Assembly: GCA_964524965.1 (NCBI GenBank) | Contig: CAZGDY010000055.1 | Span: 1-10,584 of the forward strand | From: Kmv34 sp964524965 | Lineage (GTDB): Bacteria; Aerophobota; Aerophobia; Aerophobales; B3-G15 | Direction: 5' to 3' | DNA: 10,584 nucleotides | Shown: positions 1 through 5,951 of the stretch, piece by piece | Position numbering within the stretch: position 1 is the first letter of the stretch | How the letters are laid out: each line of letters starts with the position of its first letter | Translations under genes and position numbers: made by a program | Notes under the pieces: generated by a model | Database searches by the model: none | The model's input: only the letters and a program-made list of their open reading frames with translations | What the model was told of the DNA's origin: nothing

Positions 1-1
1 A

Positions 2-340
2 CAAATATTTGCAAAAGAGATGGGAATAAAAGAAAGGACAGTCGAAAAACTAACAAGAGAGATTTTTAGCAAATTAAACTTAATTACTTTTTTTACAATA
101 ACGGGAGGGAAGGAAATTAGAGCTTGGGCTCTTGAGAAGGATAACTCGGTGGTAGAAGCAGCGGGTAAGGTTCATTCTGATATGGAAAAAGGATTTATTA
201 AAGCTGAAGTAATGGGTGTCGATGAGCTTTCAGAACTAAAGAGTTTTAAAAAAGCAAGATCTGAAGGAAGAGTTAAATTGGAAGGCAAAGATAGCAAGGT
301 AAAAGATGGAGATGTTATCCATTTCAATTTTATTTCATAG
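2..340 (+). CDS. ychF: Redox-/ribosome-associated ATPase YchF (OLA1 family), C-terminal fragment
   Basis: The reading frame is open from the left edge of the window (frame starting at base 2) to TAA at 338-340, so this is the 3' end of a gene whose start lies outside. About 112 C-terminal residues are visible; YchF proteins are usually about 360 residues. The visible part is the family's C-terminal TGS domain region: it includes LITFFTITGGKEIRAW, then KGFIKAEVM, and ends in DGDVIHFNFIS, very close to the usual YchF ending (DGDVIHFRF-type). YchF is a cytoplasmic, ribosome-binding P-loop ATPase of the Obg-related group; the nucleotide-binding G domain is not in the window. The first in-frame ATG at 20 is internal and not a real start. 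The gene lies just upstream of the rpsF operon and in the same direction, separated by 218 bases. Assignment is confident from the C-terminal motif. Confidence 0.9.
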   Translation, partial: QIFAKEMGIKERTVEKLTREIFSKLNLITFFTITGGKEIRAWALEKDNSVVEAAGKVHSDMEKGFIKAEVMGVDELSELKSFKKARSEGRVKLEGKDSKVKDGDVIHFNFIS

Positions 341-444
341 AGAGTTAATGGTTTAAGAAATTTCCTGGAAAAGTATTCCGGGGAAATAAATATTACAACA
401 ATCATGAGGATTCCGAGAGATTTACGTAGGCGTGGGGTGTTGCA

Positions 445-490
445 ATGCCGAGGTTTTACTTAACCGGAGGCTATGAGAGCGCAAAACTTG
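445..490 (+). promoter_or_regulatory. Candidate S6:S18-binding autoregulatory leader of the rpsF operon
   Basis: The rpsF upstream region contains ACCGGAGGC at 463-471, which closely resembles the ACCGGUGGC segment of the 16S rRNA central domain near the S6/S18 site. Published work describes an S6:S18 complex-binding motif in rpsF leaders of many phyla: a CCG in a bulge flanked by a stem and a hairpin. Here a 7-bp stem can form between 451-457 (AGGTTTT) and 483-489 (AAAACTT, one G-U pair). It encloses CCG at 464-466 and a small hairpin GCT/AGC (470-472 with 478-480). A competing fold pairs 447-449 with 469-471 and 452-455 with 462-465. The position, 70-110 bases before the rpsF start, fits a translational or transcriptional leader. 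The exact fold was not computed. Confidence 0.45.
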
Positions 491-558
491 AATACTTATT
501 TGACGGAAAATTTTGGAAAGATTGAATCATGACAAAGATTTATTTGAGGAGGTAGCAA

Positions 559-906
559 ATGCAGATGTATGAAATGGTTTTTGCCTTGAGGCCGACGGTA
601 GATGAAAAGGCAATAGGGGATATAAAAGAGGAAATCAAAAATTTTATTGGACAAAACAAAGGTGAATTGAAAGACTTTATCGATCTTGGGAATAAAAAAT
701 TAAGTTACGAAATAGAAAAGGAAAAAGAAGGGTATTTTGTAAAAGCTTTTTTTAATATGGATTCTGTTCATCTGAAGGAGCTTCTCAGACAGGTTAAAAC
801 TCAAGATAATGTGGTAAGAACAATGATTACCAAAAAGATTTTTGTTTTACCAGAAGACAAGGATGATGGAAAAGAAAGGAGAAAAAGTAATGTCTCCCCT
901 AAATAG
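559..906 (+). CDS. rpsF: 30S ribosomal protein S6
   Basis: The 115-residue product has the S6 pattern: an N-terminal strand MYEMVFALRP, a central GNKKLSYEIEKEKEGYF segment (residues about 44-60), then a helix and the closing strand before a basic/acidic tail (PEDKDDGKERRKS). S6 binds S18 and the central domain of 16S rRNA in the 30S platform. The start at 559 is supported by a strong Shine-Dalgarno GAGGAGG at 546-552, six bases upstream; ATG at 565 is a weaker alternative. It is the first gene of the S6-SSB-S18-L9 cluster, and its last 17 bases overlap ssb. The upstream leader carries a candidate S6:S18 feedback site, consistent with autoregulation. Length is normal for the family, which runs about 95-135 residues. 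Confidence 0.95.
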   Translation: MQMYEMVFALRPTVDEKAIGDIKEEIKNFIGQNKGELKDFIDLGNKKLSYEIEKEKEGYFVKAFFNMDSVHLKELLRQVKTQDNVVRTMITKKIFVLPEDKDDGKERRKSNVSPK

Positions 907-1366
907 AGTAATATTAATAGGGAATCTAACCAGGGACCCAGAATTAAGATATACACCTGATGGGATACCGGTCGCAAGTTTTACTCTGGCAGTGAATCGT
1001 CCCTTTTTAGATCGGGAGAAGGAAAGAAAAGCTGACTTTATCCCAGTTGTTATCTGGCGAAAACAAGCTGAAAGATGTTCAGGATATCTCATGAAAGGTT
1101 CTCAAGTAGCAGTAGACGGAAGAATTCAGGTGCGCTCTTACGAAGACCGAGATGGAATTAAGAGAACAGTGACCGAAGTGATAGCCTGGAGAGTAGAGTT
1201 TCTCCAGAGATTTAAAAAACCATCTCTTGAAGAAGAGCCATCTCTTGAAGAAGAATCATCTCTTGAAGGAGACGAGAATGAAATAGACAGCATCTCTATA
1301 AGTAGCGAAGAGGTGTTAGATGTAGAGAGAAAAGAAGATCCTAAAGAAGAAGGATTTAAAGACTAA
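890..1366 (+). CDS. ssb: Single-stranded DNA-binding protein
   Basis: The 158-residue product has an N-terminal OB fold (about residues 1-110) with typical SSB motifs: LNRVILIGNLTRDPELRYTP, ASFTLAVNR, DFIPVVIWRKQAE, GRIQVRSYEDRDG and the closing TEVIAWRVEFL. It coats single-stranded DNA during replication, recombination and repair. ATG at 890 is chosen because it begins directly at the OB fold and has AAGGAG at 876-881, eight bases upstream; in-frame starts from 842 lie inside rpsF and add a non-homologous leader. The acidic C-terminal tail contains a three-copy PSLEEE-type repeat and ends in EEGFKD. It therefore lacks the usual DDDIPF-like terminal tip that docks partner proteins. The gene overlaps rpsF by 17 bases, suggesting coupled translation. 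Confidence 0.93.
   Translation: MSPLNRVILIGNLTRDPELRYTPDGIPVASFTLAVNRPFLDREKERKADFIPVVIWRKQAERCSGYLMKGSQVAVDGRIQVRSYEDRDGIKRTVTEVIAWRVEFLQRFKKPSLEEEPSLEEESSLEGDENEIDSISISSEEVLDVERKEDPKEEGFKD
1220..1273 (+). repeat. Three tandem 18-bp repeats in the ssb linker
   Basis: Units at 1220-1237, 1238-1255 and 1256-1273 share the core CATCTCTTGAAG and encode PSLEEE, PSLEEE and SSLEGD. The first two units differ only at their last base; the third has diverged more. They lie in frame in the disordered linker/tail of SSB, so copy number changes would lengthen or shorten the acidic linker without a frameshift. Confidence 0.85.
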
Positions 1367-1409
1367 CTAAATCAATAATTAATAATAAGAGATTTGTAGG
1401 GAGGTAGGA

Positions 1410-1628
1410 ATGAGGGCAAGGTTTTTTAAAAGAAAAAAGATTTGTCAGTTCTGTCGCTCAGAGGTAAAAGCTATAGATTATACTGAAGTTAATACGTTAA
1501 GACGTTATATAGATAATCGAGCCAGGATAAAGAATAGACGCAGAACAGGGGTTTGTTCCAAGCATCAAAGACAGCTGGCAAAAGCGATTAAAATAGCAAG
1601 GCAAATGGCCTTTTTGCCTTATAAATAG
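1410..1628 (+). CDS. rpsR: 30S ribosomal protein S18 (zinc-ribbon type)
   Basis: The 72-residue basic protein has the S18 core: NTLRRYIDNRARIKNRRRTG, then a helix with RQLAKAIKIARQMAFLPY. Cys12, Cys15, Cys49 and His52 (CQFC and CSKH) form a likely zinc site, marking the zinc-binding version rather than the cysteine-less paralog. S18 sits beside S6 on the 30S platform. The start has an excellent GGGAGG at 1399-1404, five bases upstream. The gene lies 43 bases after ssb and 12 bases before rplI, in the usual order. Length is normal for the family. Confidence 0.95.
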   Translation: MRARFFKRKKICQFCRSEVKAIDYTEVNTLRRYIDNRARIKNRRRTGVCSKHQRQLAKAIKIARQMAFLPYK

Positions 1629-1640
1629 CGGGAGACAGGG

Positions 1641-2102
1641 ATGAAAATAATTTTACGAGAAGATATAGATAAACTTGGGGTAAAGGATGAGGTAATGGAG
1701 GTAAGCGACGGATATGCTCGGAATTTTTTAATACGTAAGAAATTAGCTTTTCCAGCAACTTCCAGTGAAATTAAAAAACGAAACGAAAGAAAAAAAATAA
1801 TTCAACAAAAAAATGAAAAAGGAAAACTAAAAGCGGAACGATTGGAACAAGGCCTAAAAGATATTAACCTGATTATTGAAAGAGAAATTGGAGAAGAGGG
1901 TAAATTATTTGGCTCGGTTACTACTCAGGATATTGCTGAACAGATAAAGAAAAAATTTAATATCTCTATAGACCACCGAAAGATTATTTTAGATAAACCG
2001 ATAAGGGTAATTGGTATAAGAGAGATCTCTATAAAACTTCATTCCGAAGTCGAAATAGGTTTAAAAGTTGAGGTAAAAAAAAGAACGGAAAATGAAAAAT
2101 AG
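1641..2102 (+). CDS. rplI: 50S ribosomal protein L9
   Basis: The 153-residue product matches bacterial L9 over its length. The N-terminal rRNA-binding domain contains KLGVKDEVMEVSDGYARNFL and the A-F-P-A segment (residues about 11-40). A long charged central helix (about 42-75) follows, then the C-terminal domain with GKLFGSVTTQDIAEQIKKK. L9 binds domain V of 23S rRNA near the L1 stalk and spans away from the ribosome surface. GGGAG at 1629-1633 precedes the ATG. Its last 11 bases overlap the start of the downstream acyltransferase gene. Where many bacteria have dnaB after rplI, this genome has a metabolic gene instead. Confidence 0.95.
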   Translation: MKIILREDIDKLGVKDEVMEVSDGYARNFLIRKKLAFPATSSEIKKRNERKKIIQQKNEKGKLKAERLEQGLKDINLIIEREIGEEGKLFGSVTTQDIAEQIKKKFNISIDHRKIILDKPIRVIGIREISIKLHSEVEIGLKVEVKKRTENEK

Positions 2103-3357
2103 AAATAAAGTTTATATTATAGATGTTACCAACAGAGATGGTGTTCAAACTTCTCGACTCGGGCTAGCAAAATTGGAAAAAACTATCATTAATTTTTATT
2201 TGAACGAAATGGGGATTTACCAATCCGAGTTTGGCTTTCCTTTTACTAATCACGAAATAAATTACCTGAAGGCAAATTTAGAGCTTGCTAAAATGGGTGT
2301 GCTCAAACCTATAATTTTAGAGGGTTGGTGTAGACCACTAAAAGAAGATATAAATAAAGCTTTGGAGATAGGAGTAAAACACTTAAATATTTCTATTTCC
2401 ACTTCAGAGCAGATGGTAACGGGAAAATTTCAGGGTAAGATTGTCAAAAGTCCTAAAGAATCTGTTTCCAAACCCAGTATTGTAGGTATGGTTGTAGAAA
2501 TGGTTAGATTTGCTAAGGAAAATGGTATAGAGACAGTGGGAGTTAATGCCGAAGATGCTTCTCGTACCGATGATAGTTTTTTGATTGAATTTTCTGCTGC
2601 CGCTAAACAAGCTGGTGCAGATAGAATAAGGTACTGTGATACTTTAGGATATGATGATCCTTTCACCACTTATCAGCGAGTATATAAACTAGCGCAAGAA
2701 GTAAAAATTCCCATTGAACTTCACTGTCATAATGATTTAGGTATGGCTGTTGGTTGTTCTATCGCGGGGGCTAAAGCCGCTATAGACGCTGGAGTAGATG
2801 CCTACATTAATACTACTGTGAATGGCATGGGAGAAAGAGCCGGTAATGCTGATCTTGTATCAGTTATACTTGCTCTTAAAAAATCAAGTGGTCTTAAGAC
2901 TTCCAGTCTTTTAGATGAAAAGGTAGATCTTTCCAAAGCTTGGAAAATCGCTAAATATGCCTCCTACGCATTTGGAGTTCCCCTTCCGATAAACCATCCA
3001 GGGGTTGGTGAAAATGCTTTTGCTCATGAATCAGGAATCCATGCTGATGGAGCCTTAAAAGATCGAAGAAATTATGAGCTTTATGATTATGAGGAGTTGG
3101 GCAGAGGTGAGCCGGAGATAGTAGAAACAGGGAGGAAAATAACTACTGGGGAATATGGAGGAATTAAAGGATTTAGAAATGTTTACGAGAAATTAGAAAT
3201 AGAATTTAAAAATGAGAAGGAAGCTTATGAAGTTTTAGAACTTGTTCGATATGCTAACGTGCACACCCAAAAACCTCTTACTAATGATGAGTTACTTTTT
3301 ATTGCTCGTTACCCAGAACAAACTAAGATGGTTCTCACTATGGGACCTACCGTGTAG
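2092..3357 (+). CDS. DRE-TIM acyltransferase: homocitrate / isopropylmalate / (Re)-citrate synthase family
   Basis: The 421-residue product is a DRE-TIM metallolyase-type enzyme that condenses acetyl-CoA with a 2-oxo acid. Visible hallmarks are DVTNRDGVQT (residues 11-20, with metal and catalytic Asp/Arg), the metal-binding HCHND (211-215), NGMGERAGN (244-252) and GENAFAHESGIHADG (306-320). The barrel is followed by a short C-terminal subdomain, and the allosteric leucine-binding domain of full-length LeuA (about 510 residues) is missing. Segments such as QSEFGFP, RYCDTLGYDDPF and ALKDRRNYELYDYEELGRGEPEI recall a group that includes clostridial and syntroph (Re)-citrate synthases; this is from memory, not a search. 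ATG at 2092 overlaps rplI by 11 bases and has no strong Shine-Dalgarno, so translation is probably coupled. Substrate (oxaloacetate, 2-oxoglutarate or 2-oxoisovalerate) is unresolved. Confidence 0.85.
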   Translation: MKNRNKVYIIDVTNRDGVQTSRLGLAKLEKTIINFYLNEMGIYQSEFGFPFTNHEINYLKANLELAKMGVLKPIILEGWCRPLKEDINKALEIGVKHLNISISTSEQMVTGKFQGKIVKSPKESVSKPSIVGMVVEMVRFAKENGIETVGVNAEDASRTDDSFLIEFSAAAKQAGADRIRYCDTLGYDDPFTTYQRVYKLAQEVKIPIELHCHNDLGMAVGCSIAGAKAAIDAGVDAYINTTVNGMGERAGNADLVSVILALKKSSGLKTSSLLDEKVDLSKAWKIAKYASYAFGVPLPINHPGVGENAFAHESGIHADGALKDRRNYELYDYEELGRGEPEIVETGRKITTGEYGGIKGFRNVYEKLEIEFKNEKEAYEVLELVRYANVHTQKPLTNDELLFIARYPEQTKMVLTMGPTV

Positions 3358-3482
3358 AACTATCTTATTACTTAATTCAAGGCCAATCTCTTTTTTTACA
3401 GATACCTCAGGTTAAAGAAAATTTTTTCTGAGCGCGAGTTTATCAGTAAGGTGTGAAGGAAAAAGGAAAATTTTTTTTAATA

Positions 3483-4841
3483 TTATTCTTGAAGGTGGGA
3501 GATAATTTGGCTGGAAAGCTGGGTGATGTCTCCTGCCCCAATAGTTACAACTAAATCGTTTTCTTGGAGATTTATTTTTACAAACTCAACAATACTTTTT
3601 TTAGAAGGAATGTAATAAGTAGGAGAAGACCTTATTTTTTTTAAGGCCTCAAAAAAAATTTTCCCATTTATTCCAGAAACCGGTTTTTCCCCTGCTGGAT
3701 AAATTGGAGTTAAAATAAGTAGATCAGCTTTTTCAAAGGCGGTTAGAAATTGAGGTAGCAAAAATTTTGTTCTGGTGTAGCGATGAGGTTGAAATATGGC
3801 GATAACTCGGCGTCCAAGTCTTTTCAACTCTTTTAGCGTAACTTTAATCTCGGTAGGATGATGGGCATAATCATCAAATACTGGAACACATCCGATGTAT
3901 CCTATTTTTTCCAGTCTTCTTTTTACTCCTTCAAAGGAAGAGAGCGTTTGTTTAATTTTTGTCCACTCAATTCCCAAGATATATCCAACCCCCACAGCAG
4001 CCAAACAGTTATAGATATTATACAGACCGGGAAGGGGAATTGTAACCTCTCCCATCACATTCTTTCTGTATTTAATTTTAAAATTTGATTGCAAAATTCC
4101 CAATTTAATATTTTCAGCTGAAATTTCAGCTTTAGGATTTAACCCATAGCTTAAAAACTTTCCTTTTTTATTTACTTTTTTAAAAATGTAAGATGAACCC
4201 GGATCGTCCAGATTAATAATTCCTTTTCCTTGAGCCTTAATTTTATGTGCAAATTTAATGAAAGCTCGCAAGATGTTTTCCGAGGAATGATAAAAATCCA
4301 GATGATCATTTTCCACATTGGTGATAACGGCTATGTTAGGGCGAAGATGAAGAAATGAAGCATCAGATTCATCTGATTCTATTACGGTCCATTCGCCTTT
4401 TCCCCATCTGCTGTTAGAGTTTATCTTTTTTAAAAATCCCCCAATAAAAATAGTTGGGTCTTTGCCGTCATTTAAAAGCATCTCTGCAATAAGAGCGGTA
4501 GTAGTTGTTTTTCCGTGTGTTCCTGCTATGACAATATTTTTTTTAGGATTAACGATTTGAGCTATAAACTCTCCTCTGGAAATAAGGGAAATTCCTCTTT
4601 TTTTTGCCTCACCAATTTCTGGGTTATGGCTGTTAATAGCTGAGGAGAAAATAATTATTTCTGCGTTGCCAATTTGCTTTGCTTTATGTCCTTTGTAGAT
4701 AGTAACTCCTTCTTGGGATAATTTTTGGGTGATGCTTGTTTCTTTCTCATCTGATCCGGATATGGTATAGCCCAATTTAAGCAAAACTTTTACCAGTCCA
4801 CTCATTCCTATTCCACCAATCCCAATAAAGTGTAGATGCAT
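3483..4841 (-). CDS. murC: UDP-N-acetylmuramate--L-alanine ligase
   Basis: The 452-residue product is a full-length Mur ligase that adds L-alanine to UDP-MurNAc using ATP, the first peptide step of cytoplasmic peptidoglycan-precursor synthesis. Domain 1 starts with the UDP-binding glycine loop GIGGIGMSG (7-15). Domain 2 holds the ATP P-loop GTHGKTTTT (107-115), ESDESDASF (155-163) and ITNVENDHLDFY (173-184). Domain 3 begins near NIYNCLAAVG (275-284) and holds the RRLE, DDYAHHPTEI (323-332) and FQPHRYTRT (350-358) motifs typical of MurC rather than MurD/E/F. Its ATG shares one base with the murG stop codon (TAATG), with GGAG at 4850-4853 eight bases upstream. It is the last gene of the leftward secD-secF-murG-murC operon and converges with the acyltransferase gene across 125 bases. 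Confidence 0.95.
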   Translation of the reverse strand: MHLHFIGIGGIGMSGLVKVLLKLGYTISGSDEKETSITQKLSQEGVTIYKGHKAKQIGNAEIIIFSSAINSHNPEIGEAKKRGISLISRGEFIAQIVNPKKNIVIAGTHGKTTTTALIAEMLLNDGKDPTIFIGGFLKKINSNSRWGKGEWTVIESDESDASFLHLRPNIAVITNVENDHLDFYHSSENILRAFIKFAHKIKAQGKGIINLDDPGSSYIFKKVNKKGKFLSYGLNPKAEISAENIKLGILQSNFKIKYRKNVMGEVTIPLPGLYNIYNCLAAVGVGYILGIEWTKIKQTLSSFEGVKRRLEKIGYIGCVPVFDDYAHHPTEIKVTLKELKRLGRRVIAIFQPHRYTRTKFLLPQFLTAFEKADLLILTPIYPAGEKPVSGINGKIFFEALKKIRSSPTYYIPSKKSIVEFVKINLQENDLVVTIGAGDITQLSSQIISHLQE

Positions 4842-5950
4842 TAGCTTTTCTCCAATTTTGTAATCAAATCTATAAGGTTTTTTACCGCTTCTGATTTTCC
4901 TAAGCTTTGTGAGGCTTTTTTCATTTTATCTCTAAGTTGTTGGTTTTGTAGTATATGTTTTATTGTCATTTTAAGTAAAGGGGGATTAAGTTTTTCCTGA
5001 GTGATAACTTTTGCTGCTCCTTGTTTTTCCAAAGCAAAGGCATTTTCTAATTGATGTTGACCAGTAGCAAAAGGGTAAGGTATTAGTATGCAGGGAAGAC
5101 CACGAGCTGTTATTTCTGAGATAGTGGTAGCTCCGCTACGGGATACAACAAGATCGCTTGCTGCTAAAGCATAGTGAATATCGGAAAGATAAGTAAAAAT
5201 TCGGCCTTTGGTTTTGTCTATTTTAGATTTTTCTATCATCCGGGAATAATCTTTTTCTCCGGTAATTAAAATAAACTGTATATTTTCTCCCCATTTCTCT
5301 TCCTGGATTAAGTAAAGGGTCTTAAATGCTGTTTTATTTAAATGATAAGCTCCTTGACTTCCTCCCAGGAAAAGAAGAGTTAACTTTCCTTCCTTTAAAT
5401 TTAATTTTTTGATGCCTTCCCCTTTGGGAGTAATTATAATTTTTTCCCGTACCGGATTACCGATTATTATTGCTTTTTTTTTGCCCCAGGCAGATAGATA
5501 TTCCATGCTGTGTGGAAAGCTCAGTACAATTCTGGAAGCAAAAGGCGAAAGCATTTTATTGGTAAGGGAGGGATGAATATTCTGTTCGCATATTATGGTG
5601 GGTATCCCAAAGAAAAAAGCTAACATAACTACCGGGTAGGAGTGAAAACTACCCATTCCTACTACTATGTCTGGTTTAAAGGTGAAGATATGTTTGAAAC
5701 ATTGAATAAAAGACTGGGCCATTCTAAAGATAAAATTTAGCCATTTAGGGGAGAGCGATCTGGGGAAAGATAAAATGTTAATAGACTTAAATTTAATATT
5801 TTCTCTTTCAACAATTTGTCTCTCAAATTTTTTTCTTCCTCCAATCCAGAGAATGAGAAGATCGGGAAATTCTTCTTTAAGTTTTTGGGCAAGAGCAACT
5901 GCTGGATAAAGGTGTCCTCCGGTTCCTCCAGCAGCAACTAAAACTTTCAT
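4841..5950 (-). CDS. murG: MurG: UDP-GlcNAc:lipid I N-acetylglucosaminyltransferase
   Basis: The 369-residue GT-B enzyme transfers GlcNAc from UDP-GlcNAc to lipid I, forming lipid II at the inner face of the membrane. The N-terminal domain starts with AAGGTGGHLYPAVALA (6-21), containing the conserved His13. The C-terminal domain holds LFLGGSQGA (193-201), SRSGATTISEI (270-280) for the donor nucleotide, and PYPFATGQHQLENA (291-304). Two usual motifs are altered: the GGYxSGP loop reads GMGSFHSYP (98-106), and HEQN reads CEQN (121-124). The start at 5950 is preferred because the family begins at MKVLVAAGGTGG; an upstream in-frame ATG at 5980 would overlap secF by 29 bases and adds no family-like sequence. 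Neither start has a clear Shine-Dalgarno. The gap to the secF stop is one base, so translational coupling is likely. Confidence 0.92.
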   Translation of the reverse strand: MKVLVAAGGTGGHLYPAVALAQKLKEEFPDLLILWIGGRKKFERQIVERENIKFKSINILSFPRSLSPKWLNFIFRMAQSFIQCFKHIFTFKPDIVVGMGSFHSYPVVMLAFFFGIPTIICEQNIHPSLTNKMLSPFASRIVLSFPHSMEYLSAWGKKKAIIIGNPVREKIIITPKGEGIKKLNLKEGKLTLLFLGGSQGAYHLNKTAFKTLYLIQEEKWGENIQFILITGEKDYSRMIEKSKIDKTKGRIFTYLSDIHYALAASDLVVSRSGATTISEITARGLPCILIPYPFATGQHQLENAFALEKQGAAKVITQEKLNPPLLKMTIKHILQNQQLRDKMKKASQSLGKSEAVKNLIDLITKLEKS

Positions 5951-5951
5951 T

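Noticed and set aside
360..387. Imperfect hairpin ATTTCC-T-GGAA / TTCC-GG-GGAAAT just after ychF, considered as a terminator.
   Set aside because: It is AT-rich with an asymmetric internal loop and is followed by AAATATTAC, not a T-tract.
404..525. Two tiny ORFs upstream of rpsF (404-463, 19 codons; 445-525, 26 codons).
   Set aside because: Neither has a clear Shine-Dalgarno or a recognisable product. They overlap each other and the candidate S6:S18 leader structure, which explains the region better.
842..889. Upstream in-frame starts extending ssb by 16 codons.
   Set aside because: The extension lies within rpsF, has no SSB homology, and the ATG at 890 has a well-placed AAGGAG and begins at the OB fold.
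3406..3432. Inverted repeat CTCAG (3406-3410) / CTGAG (3428-3432) between the convergent acyltransferase and murC genes, considered as a bidirectional terminator.
   Set aside because: The stem is only 5 bp with a 17-base loop and no adjacent T-tract in either direction. T-runs at 3391-3397 and 3471-3478 lack a preceding GC-rich hairpin. The 125-base intergenic region shows no convincing terminator.
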